This document shows, in pieces, positions 48,122-59,496 of a DNA stretch of 64,000 bases (the stretch's first letter is position 1; each line of letters begins with the position of its first letter). A program made the position numbers and the translations under genes. Below the pieces are notes generated by a model, which did no database searches, was not told the origin of the DNA, and saw only the letters and a program-made list of their open reading frames with translations. The DNA comes from Dichotomocladium elegans (Eukaryota > Mucoromycota > Mucoromycetes > Mucorales > Lichtheimiaceae). The stretch covers positions 1,240,001 through 1,304,000 of the forward strand of contig JAIXMN010000001.1 in assembly GCA_025716815.1 (NCBI GenBank). Direction: 5' to 3'.

Positions 48122-51100
48122 ATGGGCACTCAGCAGCATCGGCATCGGCCTGGTCGGCTACACCAATCGAACAAGCCCTTTAAGTCGCGACATGCCTCTA
48201 AGGGTTCTCTTAAAGAAAAGTCCAAGGGCAAAGTGAACCGTACCGGTATCAAGAACTACTCGGGTGCTAAAGTCCTTGACAAGACCGATCGACGCCACGC
48301 CGCGAGAATGGAACAACAAAAGAAGCGCGAAGAATTGACCCGGACGAATCGTATCTTCGAGGGTCGTCATGGTGTACCAAAGATCATTCCTGTTCTGTCC
48401 CTCTCACCCGACACAGATGTCAATGCGGCCATTGCCTCCCTTTATCGCTCCGTCGGTCAGGAACCGCCACAGACTGGCTTTGAGTCTTCTGTGCTGAATG
48501 CCGAACGCTTCAAACAAAAGATCCAATTCGTCCCGCTGCGCCGGAATTTTGTTGACGTCTTGGATGCCTTCAAAGTGGCAGATATGGGCATCCTCCTCAT
48601 GTCGGCCACAGTGGAGGTTGATCAGTTCGGTATCAACTGCTTACTTGGCATACTAAATCAGGGTCTTGTTAACGTGGCGCCTGTTGTTCAGGCAAGTAGG
48701 AAGGGAGAGAAAAACAAAAATACATACTCGCATGACGTACGGGAATTACAATGGGCGTTGGTTGCTGATATAACCTATATCATATAGCATCTGGGTAATG
48801 TGGCTCCCAAACTTCAGGCATCTGTGAAAAAGTCGCTTGTTGCCTTTAATCAACAGTTCTTCCCCAACGAGGAACACCTCTTCACGCTCGATACCGAAGC
48901 GGACGCATTGAGTGCCCTACGTTTTATTACATCCCAGAGACCTAAGCCGCTTGCTTGGCGCGATCTCCATCCCTATCTGCTTGCTGATGACGTCCAGTAT
49001 GTCCCTTCGAATGAGGTTAGTCTTTGCGCATATAAATCCTCTAACGCACATGATATGATCATTTTTATTAATACCTAATGATCACACGCTGCAGGAGAAG
49101 GGCATGCTGAAGGTTACCGGTTACGCTCGTGGTAACCCCTTCAATGCCAACCGGCTTGTACATCTTCAGAATTTTGGTGATTTCCAGATTGAGCAGGTCC
49201 GTGCGCTGCAAAGAGCTTAATTCACATTGTTTTCAGATGTACTAACAACGTTAGGTTGCGATATAGATCACAACTGCCGCTATTGACAATGGCCGGATGA
49301 CTGACATGGAGGAAGATGACAAGGTCTTGGACAAACCTATCCCTGGAGAACAGGATGATCTTGTTTCTGAAAATGAGCCTGATTTCATGGACAACGAACA
49401 GACGTGGCCTACGGAAGAGGAATTAATGGAAGCTGATGGTAAATGTTGCAAAAAGTTGAATTCCGCTCAGGCCGTTGGACTAAACTTCGTTATTCTTCTA
49501 AATGCAAGCTCGTGTACGTGCTATGGGCCGAACAGATCTGTTTGCAGACGGCAACGCAACGTCTGGTAAGGTGACCAAGCGCGTTCCAAAGGGCACCTCT
49601 GCCTACCAAGCCGCATGGATTGTCGACTCTGAAGACGAGGAGTACAGTGAGGAGGAGGAAGATGATAGCGACATGGCGATGGCTGTGGATAACAACGACG
49701 ACGATGACGTTGTCGCGCCTGCCGAATTCCAGTTCTCCAGCCGAGATGATGAGGATGAATACGAAGAGGTTGAGCTTGAGAGCAAACAAGGATACCAAGA
49801 TGAACTGACTGCTGAAGAAGAAAAAGAAGCGTATGTGTTCTTCATATCATCTAGTTCGACAGCAAAACACGTTGGATAATCACTAATACGACTCACTCGA
49901 ATAGTTTTGAGCACTATCTTGAGCAACGCAAGAAGCAGTTTGAGGAGCATAAGGAATTTCCTGACGAAATCGACACACCCATGGACCAGCCTGCAAGTGT
50001 ACGGTTTGCTCGTTACCGCGGTCTCCAGTCCTTCAGGACATCTCCGTGGGATCCATATGAGAACCTTCCTGTGGACTATGCACGCATCTTCCAGTTTGAG
50101 AACTTCGCTCGTACCAAGGCTCGTGTTGTTAGTCAAGCCATTGTCGGCCAAGTGAAGCCTGGTACGCACATCACGCTTTGGATCAAGGATGTTCCCAAGG
50201 AAGCATATGGTAAAATAACAATATTCACAGCAATAAGCCAGTACGAATGGGTATACTCAATATGAGACACCAGCTGCTTATAGCAAAGAGCGACCTTACA
50301 TTGTGTTTGGGTTGCTGCAGTACGAGCACAAAATGTCGCTCCTCCACTTCCAAGTGCAGCGCGACAACGCGTATGAAGAACCTGTCAAATCTAAGGTATG
50401 GCTAATAAAATTACCCGATCCGTGGTACAGCCAAATGACACAGTTCCACTTTATTAGGATCCTCTGGTTCTTCACGTTGGTTTCCGGAGATATGCTGTGA
50501 AGCCAATTTATTCCCAAAACTCGAACAAGGGCTCTAACAATGTTCACCGATTTGAACGATACCTGGAGATGGGCAAGACGTCCTATGCTACAGTGTATGG
50601 CCCCGTCGTCTTTGGAAAAATTCCATGCATGTTGTACAAGGAGACGGACAATGTCAATGGTAACCAAAAGCCGTCTGGCCTGTTAGAGCTGCACACTGAC
50701 AGTTTTCATAGAACCTATTCTCGTTGCCAAGGGCATTTTTGTCAACACGGATGTTAAGCGTATCATTGCGAAGCGCATTATTCTGAGCGGTCACCCCTTC
50801 AAGATCCATAAGCGGTCTGCAGTCATCCGGTACATGTTTTTCAATCCTGGTACGGTATAGAATTGCGAGAGCGGTGCAGATCATGGATTCTCACTTTGCC
50901 CATATTTAGACGACGTCAACTACTTCAAGCCTGTGCAACTTATTACCAAATACGGCCGTGTAGGCCACATCCGTGAGTCACTCGGTACCCACGGATACAT
51001 GAAATGTTCCTTTGATGGACCGATAACACAGCAGGATACGGTCCTGATGAACCTGTACAAGCGCGTCTATCCAAAGTGGAATACAGAATTGTGGAAGGGC

Positions 51101-51145
51101 GGACTCGAGACTGGCGAGTACTACTCGGACAAGATGACCGAGTAA
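48122..51145 (+). CDS. TSR1: Ribosome assembly factor TSR1
   Basis: GTPase-like factor required for late 40S maturation (20S pre-rRNA processing); it shares the BMS1 fold but lacks a working GTP site. Start [20 protein letters not shown] at 48122, followed by the basic [15 protein letters not shown]. The first exon holds the pseudo-GTPase domain ([20 protein letters not shown]). Next come [20 protein letters not shown], the beta-barrel segment [20 protein letters not shown], and an acidic linker ([14 protein letters not shown]). The C-terminal half has [56 protein letters not shown] and [21 protein letters not shown] [17 protein letters not shown]. It ends [12 protein letters not shown] at 51145. 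About nine short introns; length near 800 residues, as expected. Confidence 0.95.
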
Positions 51146-52491
51146 AAAAAAAAAAAAGAGAGCAGCTTTTATATTTTTGTAGAATTAACCTTTTTTTTAT
51201 AAAGAACGTACGTGTACATTGTATTAAAAACCATTACCATCATTCACTTTTTCCATACACACCGTATCAAATTGAGAAGCGTTCAGATGTTTGTACATAC
51301 TTTTTTATTTCGAGAAATAAAAATAAATAAAAAAAGGTCGCGTAAAAAGTGTTTCCGATTATCGCATTCATAGGTACAAAAGTTCCAGCCTGCACGGGCA
51401 AACGGAGCCCAATACCCGTTGCATCTTGCGGAAAGAGCAAGTGAACATCCATATATAGATCGCACTGAATAACACATTGGGGAATATAGGCTAAAGAAGG
51501 AATGTATTGAGTTTACTCAGACGAGGCTCGCTGCTGGTACTTGTCTATTCGTGATTACAATAACAGGTTAATGAACATGGCATACGACACACTATTTGCG
51601 TCCATTAGAACCCCCGAACCATTTCCATATCTTCTTTACTTTATCTCTGCAAGACTCTACTAATATGCACTACATTATAGCCAAAGTTCAATCTAAAACC
51701 ACCACGATTGATATGCGTAGAAACGATGCCCTTTATATCTCGACGATCTACTCGGATATATTCATATTCATTTTCTACATATACACGCTATGACAGTTGG
51801 CTAATTATCTGTAAGAATGAACGACGAATCCTTCCGAAATCACTCCCAACGTCAAGCTCTGCGATGCTTCAGGTTTTCGCGTCATACAACAACACTTTCT
51901 AAGGACCTGTTGCGGCCGACCTCTAGCCAAGGCCGCTTCAGTAGGGACTGATTTCAGGCAAATATGGGCAAAAGATAGGTTACATCGATGTGCTCGAGAT
52001 TGGATATATTTAGAGAGATCCTCCGCCTTTATGAAGTTTAGAGCAGGGGGGATCTTCAGTCGAGTTCAAATAATTTCCTCATATCCGTATGCTCAAGGTA
52101 GCCACGCTTATTGGCCACATGATCTTCCTATCTTCATAAGGATCTCCATTGCTCACTTAATAAAGATTGAGCGCTTATAGGAAGAAGAAGATCGAGATAT
52201 GCGATGGCGAAGATTTTCTTGACACTCGTTCATCCGAGCGGATGTGGCTTGGAGGTGAAGGGAAGTGTGGACTTTCTCCCCCTCGATTTTTTACTTTCCA
52301 CATCCAAGTGGCTTAGTATTACTGGAAAAAATAATGATCGCCGCTTGCACTATTACGCAAGGACAATTGATCGAAAATATGAACAAAAAGACAGAAGATG
52401 GTTTATTTCACAACTTCTTTTTTTTTATAATACCGGTCAGAGACTGTGGCCGAACCTAACTTAAGCAGACTCACCCTGTAATAATAAAAGA
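51146..52491. other. Convergent intergenic region between TSR1 and eS31 gene
   Basis: 1.35 kb of AT-rich DNA with 3' ends of both flanking genes. Frames are short and unlike proteins. I see no RNA gene or repeat apart from poly-A runs. Confidence 0.45.
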
Positions 52492-53013
52492 TTAGAACGA
52501 AATTCCCTTATAATAGACAAGGATACCCTTGCCACGCTCTACCAAATCGATAGATCTTACCTGCTTGAAGACGTAGGTCAAATGGCACTTGCCACAGTAC
52601 TGACGGTCCTTGTGCCAAGCCATGAAAACACCAGCGCCGCAGGTGGCGTTGGGGCACTCACGACGAAGACGGGTGATCTTGCCGGACTCGTCAACCTTGT
52701 AGAACTTCAAGATAGCGCACTTGACCTTCTTGCGCTTGTGCTTGATCTTCTTGGGAGTGGTATAGGTCTTCTTCTTCTTCTTCTTGCCACCACCCAACAA
52801 CTCAGCGTTCAAGTGGAGGGTGTTGAGGTCAGCAATGCCATAGAGAGCAAGATCACCCTCAACGAGGTTCTTGCCGGCGAACGACAAGAGCTGGGCCTCG
52901 GCGGGGATACCCTCGCGCTCAGCAATCTGAGCCTTGACAGCGGCAACGGTGGACGAGCCGGTGACGTCGAGAGCGAGCGTGTTACCTTGGAGAGACTTGA
53001 CAAAGATTTGCAT
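52492..53013 (-). CDS. RPS31: Diverged ubiquitin-like domain fused to small ribosomal protein eS31 (Rps27a/Rps31)
   Basis: A single 173-codon exon. Residues 1-75 are a ubiquitin-fold domain starting [17 protein letters not shown] and ending NAELLGG; residues 76-173 are eS31 with the basic [20 protein letters not shown] linker and a zinc ribbon ([19 protein letters not shown] ... YCGKC). Most eukaryotes fuse near-invariant ubiquitin here, and the Gly-Gly end is cut by deubiquitinases to release both parts. In this copy the ubiquitin is heavily changed: R42L, I44S, R72E, R74L, K11N, K29Q, K33R and K63D by alignment, plus a one-residue deletion near 54-58; K6, K27, K48, L8 and the final GG remain. 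It resembles ubiquitin-like/eS31 fusions known from some animals (C. elegans ubl-1). The eS31 half looks fully functional. Confidence 0.93.
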   Translation of the reverse strand: MQIFVKSLQGNTLALDVTGSSTVAAVKAQIAEREGIPAEAQLLSFAGKNLVEGDLALYGIADLNTLHLNAELLGGGKKKKKKTYTTPKKIKHKRKKVKCAILKFYKVDESGKITRLRRECPNATCGAGVFMAWHKDRQYCGKCHLTYVFKQVRSIDLVERGKGILVYYKGISF

Positions 53014-53265
53014 TTTCAGATAACTCGATTATTACAGAGTAAGAATCTATGGATGTCATCCAACGCCATGTGAGTAAACAACAAACCGCATGAAGAAAAA
53101 AGAAATGAGCATAAGCATACTCCTCCCCTTTCTGGCAGCGGTTTAATAAAACTTGCCAATGAAAGGCAAGTGCATCTGAATCTCGAGAACCTGACATTAC
53201 CTTCCTTATTATCTGCAAAAGAGAAGGAGAAAGGTCGTTTGTCCAGCCCAGCCACTGCTTTAATA

Positions 53266-53285
53266 GCGAAAAAAAAAAAAAAAAA
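53266..53285. repeat. Poly-A tract
   Basis: A run of about 18 adenines upstream of the eS31 gene (poly-T on its coding strand), in the promoter side. Such dA:dT tracts often exclude nucleosomes in front of fungal ribosomal protein genes; the role here is inferred. Confidence 0.6.
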
Positions 53286-53452
53286 CTTTTTGAAACTCCT
53301 CCATTTTGGCAGCCAGGCGTCCCAATTTATCCGCAGTGTGGAATAAAATGTCCCTGAGGAAACCGACCTGATCCATTATGCAATTCAGGAAACTGTCTAA
53401 AGTTCTTTACAATAAAAAAAAAGCAGAGTATACAGCATTATTGCCCATAGAG

Positions 53453-55189
53453 TCAATCTTCTTTGCCGATTTTCGGTGATGAATAATTCATCGGTCGTTT
53501 CCGTTCCTGGGGAATCGACATTAATGGTACGTTATCGTCGTCATCGTCTTCATCATCGTCCGTCTTGTTCATATAATAATCATCTTGTTTCTTGGAGTAC
53601 TCCCGTTGATTGTGCCGCTGGTCATCCTCATCCTCCCATCCAGACGACTCGGAATGGTCGTCAGGACCATAATAGTCCCCTCCTGACAGCTCATATACAC
53701 GATTATCCATCCATTGCATGTTACCGGGATATGTGGGCTGCTCAAGATCATCACCGGGTGCAAGTTTGTCATATTCCACATCGCTGCCGCTGATACAGCT
53801 ACCTGAATCATAGTAATCTTCGACAGAGTCCACATCATCCACATCAGTTTCTGGATGCTGCTGCTGCTGCTGCTGGTGGTGGTGGTAAAGCTCTTGGTTG
53901 ATACCAACGTCACCGTCTTGCTGGGACTGTTGTTGCTGAAGCATTGCCATCCGTTCTTCCATGGTGATCTCGCGAACTAGATATCCTTCAGAGTCCCTGC
54001 GAACGAGCTTGTTTCTCTGAAGCGTCTGTTGTTTCTGTTTCCGCTTATATCGATTTGAGAAAATCGAGGGACGAAGATCATCCGGGTCGCGGAGTGGCCA
54101 ATAATAAGGCAGTCGCGGATCAGTACCTGGCCGTAAAGGGAATGTCAGACCGTCGCCCACTGGCTTCTGCGGCCAGAGCCATAGGATTGGGTTATTGCCG
54201 AGAACAGAACATATATTGCGGTAAAATCCAACATCGAATGGATAGTGCACCTAATGACCAACATGGTGGTCGTTCAATAGCCTGATCTCCCCTATTCCTA
54301 TCTATGATTATTTTCTCGTACCGGCATGATTTTGCCTCGGCGTATCAGCTTCTTGACTTTGTCTCGCTCCCAGCTTTCGATGGAGGATTGATTTCGTGAC
54401 ATACAATAGAGATGATAGATACTGAGGATGCCGACGCAGAAAAGCACGATGAAGGCGAGGATAAAGTTGACGACAAGCATGACCACCTCGAATACACTCG
54501 GCTCGGCATTAAACTTGTGTACCCATAGCGATTGTCAGTCCCAATGAACTCCCCCGCATTGAAAATAAAAGCTCACCCTAAAGTGACGAATATCATCCAT
54601 GATATTTTTGACACGCCATCCAAGCAGAGCAAGCGCATACGTGCATGCAATGTCCACATAAAGGATGAACCGGACAAAGTGACCATAATTATCGTAGCCC
54701 ACACAGTTGGCGATCCACGGACAATGGTGGTCCATCTTCAGAACGCAACGCTTGCAATAACGGCAATGGTGTGACCGTGGCGGTTTATACTGTGTGCATG
54801 ACTTACAGTATCGCGGACCGGTGATGCCTGTGTCTGTGGCAGGTAGATCGTCTTTCTGGCGAATCCATTTGCCGTTCTCTTGTGAATGGATTGTCGAGTA
54901 AGGTGGCTCCTGAAACGCATTGCAAGCGTCAATGGAATAGTATGATGCGTGGAAATAGATTCCTTACCCATCCTGCTGGTACTTTGCCTGGATCGGTGAC
55001 GCAAGCGAGATAATAGTTGTAATAGAGCATGAGAACGAGAATGTTAAACGGTATAAGAGCGATGGCAGACTGGACAGACCACCATTCCATCGCGGGCAAA
55101 ATTATAAAGAGCTGTGAGGAGTAGGCTATCGTCGCAATCAGGATAGATACACCGACAACGAACACCCTGCCGGGTATGTTCTCCAGCAT
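53453..55189 (-). CDS. PFA4: DHHC palmitoyltransferase, PFA4/ZDHHC6-like
   Basis: Membrane S-acyltransferase that palmitoylates cysteines of target proteins, usually in the ER for PFA4. The chosen start [20 protein letters not shown] (55189) leads into two membrane segments ([37 protein letters not shown]) and the [10 protein letters not shown] motif. The cysteine-rich DHHC domain reads [40 protein letters not shown]. Two further membrane segments follow ([35 protein letters not shown]). The last exon has [15 protein letters not shown] and [16 protein letters not shown], typical of PFA4, then a long disordered tail with polyQ (QQQQQQ), His and Asp/Glu runs, ending KIGKED. An upstream in-frame ATG at 55343 (MDASGADSINLGG) could start a longer form only through an unusual splice. 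Confidence 0.92.
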
Positions 55190-55344
55190 TTCGATAACTT
55201 TGGGTATGGAAAGGAAACGAACAAAAGCCAGTTGGTGCCTGTATTTCTCCTATTGGTGTTATTCTCGGACCGAAGTGCCCCGAGGTAGAAGCCCGCTGCG
55301 CCTCCCCACCAAGATTGATTGAATCGGCTCCTGACGCATCCATG

Positions 55345-56252
55345 ATCCTCGTCTCGTCAGTTCTATGGATTCGAAAAGAAACTATTAGAGTGGGGAGAGG
55401 TGGAAGGGATATGTATGTATTCTCTCCTGGCTGTTAAACAACGCATGTATTAGATACTGTCATATAGTTAATACGCATGCTCCTCTGTGCGTTTATTAAT
55501 AGCCCATCAACATATGTACTGATATCTCTAGCCTTTTAATCAACAGCAGTAACAGTGTGATAAGCGAATGGGTCGCACGCCACCGATCCAAACGAAAGAA
55601 GAGTGCTGAATCAGATCAATAATATAATGTGTGCAGAGATTACCAGTTTGGCATAGCCCATTCAAGATAGATATCAGCGGAAAGAGGAAGTCTGTGCGGG
55701 GCGTGCCTGGTGTCGTCAAGATGGAAGGCATGTCCGAACAGACTTGATCGCCGCAGCCACACGTGCTCGCAGCTCCAACACCTGCTTGAACGGGCGGGCT
55801 GTTGGAAGGGAAGGAGAGCAAGGATGGGAGAAGCCCGACGATTTCACATTTCTGCATTTGCGCTGGCATGACGTCTGTGCGAAAAATCAAAATGATAAAT
55901 ACGATGGTGTTTTCCCTCTCCCAGGTTGCACTTGGCGACGTTTCAAATCCTATTCCCAGTGCGACCGAAAAGCCTCTCTCCCAGTACCGTGCATTCCTTT
56001 CCCTTTACCGAGCCTTGGGCGTTCTCGAGCCCCGCGACCTCCTAATTTCTATCATGCATACACGGTACCCGTTAATGAACTTTCTTGTTCTGTTCCCTAA
56101 CCTATCCCTCCTTCAGTGTTTACCATACCAGGGCATATTACCGATATTAGCAAAATAAAAGGAGTAGACGGGGCAGATGTATCTAAGCATCCTGCGGAAT
56201 TCCTTCCTTTGTTGTCCAATCTTTTGAGGCGTTCTCCCGAGTGAGATATGTA

Positions 56253-56284
<32 letters not shown>

Positions 56285-56663
56285 ATATGTATTCGTTGCA
56301 AGCTATAAAGAAAACACACTAAAGACGACGCAGCGTTGTTTAGCTGCATGTGCGAAGCCCTCAAATCGATTACACACGACCGTTCAAGAGTTTAGGACTT
56401 GCAGCATCTACTGTGCGACCTCGTTGATAAACTAAGTGAATAAGTGTGTCTAGTCTCCCAGCAACAAACACATCAACTTCTCCTTCTGTATCCTTCACCA
56501 AAGCATATCTCCCCCCCAAAAAAAATCTAACCCAGCCATCTGCTTGGTCCGAACGACCACTTTTATAGGCTATATTGTCATTTTACTTCCCTCTCCCTCT
56601 CTTCCTTCTTCACCTTTTCTCTTTCTCACCCACTTTCTTTGCTCTCTTTGGAGCTTCCTGGTC
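55345..56663. other. Intergenic region between DHHC gene and RhoGEF
   Basis: Divergent promoters, with a (TA)n repeat and a C/T-rich leader (56470-56660) before the RhoGEF ATG. A minus-strand frame at 55540-55890 is cysteine-rich near its middle and end (ASTCGCGDQVCSDM, LSHCYCC) but matches no known family. Plus-strand frames 55744-56158 overlap it. Confidence 0.4.
56252..56290. repeat. (TA)n microsatellite
   Basis: An AT-dinucleotide tract in intergenic DNA upstream of the RhoGEF gene. Likely variable in length. Confidence 0.85.
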
Positions 56664-58761
56664 ATGTCAAAAAATGACGTCTCCACATCCTCAAGTTCAC
56701 CGATTGCATCGAAAGCCGCTGCTCTATCTTCGCGCCAGTCCTTCCTTCGACGATTGACTCCGCCATCACCCGCATCATCAATTTCCGCCCCCTTTTTGAA
56801 GTCATCCAAATCATCCTCGCCATCGAAAACAACAGGAAAGAAACTTGGTTCAGACGCTCGACAAATGCCATTGAAGGATGACAAAAGACGAGGGCAACAA
56901 CCGCGACTCAACCCAGTCAGTAGACTTGAATCTGTGCGGTTAGCATTGATGGCATCTGTTTCTCGACGACGCTCACATTCGACGAGCGATATACCATCGA
57001 AGAAGCAGCAGCAGGAACAGCAAAAGAAAAATAGATTGCCGCTCTCGAATAGCAGCCATTTTTCCACCAAAAAAGCCAACGGCAACAGCAACAAGAAGGA
57101 CGTTAGGGACTCCAGATGCACCAGCGGCAGCGGCAACGGTGGCAGCAGAATCGGTGCGAATAGCAATATCGGGGGCCATCGACTGTCCCTGTATGCACCA
57201 CCATTAGCTCCGCGCCACTTCCTTCTAAGGCGACGACCCTTGTCTCAATTCGGTGGGCTTGGACGCATTGTTGAGGATGACGCTTCTGCGTGGAATCAAG
57301 GCACATCCACTTCCACAACAGTATCGTCGGATCAGTGCAGCACACGGAGTAACAGCACCCGATCCTCGTCGTCGTCGTCGATCCGCACTGTTTCCGAAAA
57401 TAACAGCAGCAACAAGAACGGTTCAGCAACCATTTTCACAACCACGAACAGCAGTTGCATCCACAGTAGTAAACTTTTACTGAAAGGCCCACAAAAAGTA
57501 ATAACAGCAAATGATCAGAACAAGCAGCAGCAGCCATGGGGACTGTCTGCATGTACACCAGCGCCAAATCCACCTGCTCCCCCGCCGCCACCGTCGTCCC
57601 CGTTGCAACCGCCAACGCCCGTCACCTCCCTCAGCACATCACTCTATCCGGCTCGATTACGCGGTATCATCAAGTCACCGACCGCACTTGACGCGATGCC
57701 AGCTGTGCAATTAGAAATGAAGCCGATGAATGGAACCGCCATGCATACCCCGAGCATCTTGCTCACCACGCCAGCTAATGTACAAAAGAAAGAAGATAGA
57801 GCCATCTCCCTTTGGCGTAACACTGTGTCACAGCTAATGTCCGAGGTACAGCACATGCCTCTCAAGCCCCTACCACTTTTCACCATACATATTCATTGGT
57901 TTATTGTATACCTCATAGACCTCTCCAACGACGGTCGGTTACAGCCACGGTGAGAGTCCAGAATCTGGTTTCCGTGCGATAGACTCCAAAAAAGACAACA
58001 TGGCCTTATGCAAATTCATCATGAACGAGCTCTTTACGACCGAGCAGAGTTACCAAGCCCTTTTGACGCTTATTCAAACGGTATGTAGCACAAGTGTACG
58101 CACACACACACACACGCGCGCGCGCATCGGAGATGACACAAGAAAAGCAACTTACATCTTCCCCCAAAAACCAGCGGTACATGCAACCCATGATGGCTGC
58201 GGTGAATGATCCTTTGGTCAAACAATCTGATATTGGCGTCCTCTTTCGGCACCTTCCTGAGATGATTGACCTGTCCAACAAGCTGCTCTTAAGCCTCGAG
58301 AGTCACGCATGTTCACTGTGGCGCGACTTCTGCCCGGGTCAGATAGCCGAGATCTTTGACATGGTCCAGGATGATCTGGCGGTATTCCTCAGGTACGCGG
58401 TCCATTATCAGGCGAATCTCAAATCCATTCGGCGAGCCTGCAACAATGTCTTGTTTATCAAAATCGAGCAAGAATCCTTGGCGCGGCGGGATACCAACAG
58501 GATGGGCATTGCGGATTATTTGATTGCGCCCTTCCAGCGTGTTCCCCGCTATTGCTTACTCGTCAAAGGTAAGAAACAAGACACAGCCGAGTGAAAGCTA
58601 GCAATGGAGAGCTCTAACAACGCCACGATGGGCTACGATCAGATTTAATCAAACATTCCGATCGAACCGATCTGGTCCAGCACGCACGCCTTCATGCTAC
58701 GCTCAAGCTCTTAACAGGCTTGACCATGACAATGGATCATGTTCAAAAAATATCACGATAA
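56664..58761 (+). CDS. Rho guanine nucleotide exchange factor (DH domain, no PH seen)
   Basis: Predicted activator of Rho-family GTPases. Four exons were placed by frame: 56664-57845, 57919-58080, 58175-58568 and 58643-58761, total 618 residues. The first 394 residues are low-complexity, Ser/Asn/Gln-rich with a basic run (SVSRRRSHSTSDIPSKKQQQ) and a proline stretch (PNPPAPPPPPSSPLQPPTP). The DH domain begins at CKFIMNELFTTEQSYQALLT (CR1), continues MVQDDLAVFLRYAVHYQANL and NRMGIADYLIAPFQRVPRYC (CR3, LIAPFQRVPRY is the signature), and ends DLIKHSDRTDL, then TMDHVQKISR and a stop. The usual PH domain after DH is absent: the TAA follows directly. The upstream in-frame region starts only with TTG, so the ATG at 56664 was chosen. 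Confidence 0.88.
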
Positions 58762-59496
58762 AATGCGAATAGCATTCCCATCTATCCCCTCCCTCTCTCT
58801 CTCTCTTTGTACATAGACACTTGTTCACCCCACACCTTTACATATATCGCCTTTTTTTCATTCCACACTCCCATCCTGGGGGGGGGGAAGGGAAGGCCGG
58901 GATTTGCTTGTCTATCTTATGATTTAGAAGGTATATTTTACATTTATCCTCCATCGCTTGACACATTTATCTGCATAATATAGCATCATTGTTACTAAAC
59001 GGTTCTTCGTACCCTCCGCAACCCAGTCTGTTGTACTACTACACACCCATCGGTTTGATTTTCGGGAACACTTGTTCTGTGAGATTGTCGCACATGCCAA
59101 AAATTCATAAATATGCCAAACGCGGAACATACCTCTTGGCCATGGCGTATCGGGTGTTCCTGTCATGTCGAAGCGAGGGCCACACAGGGGATCTTTTTGA
59201 TGACAGGATGAGAGAGAGTGTGTGTGTGTATATGAATGCGAGGCCAGAGTTATTGCCGGGCCAACGGACCAGGACTAGACTGACTCGGGGTTGAGTGCGT
59301 TCATGAGCTTAGTGAGAGCGGTGTTTTTTTTTGATGATCGACTGACTCAACCGCCAGCAAGATGACGGACCTATTTAATTTTGAACAAACCAAGCGGCGA
59401 CACGGATGGTCTTTTTGTTTCATTCCACGTTAGAGCATCGGACCCTTTAATTATTATTATTTCAAATAAATTACAGAGCGCGCGGGGGTGGGTGGA
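58762..59496. other. Convergent intergenic region between RhoGEF and RBR ligase
   Basis: Contains a (CT)n run (58790-58806), a G9 homopolymer (58879-58887) and a TG-rich patch (59219-59230). No gene features were found; in particular no PH-domain coding was recognised downstream of the RhoGEF stop. Confidence 0.45.

Noticed and set aside
49603..50169. 188-codon minus-strand frame
   Set aside because: It is antisense to TSR1; its Ser-rich stretch is the complement of the TSR1 acidic linker.
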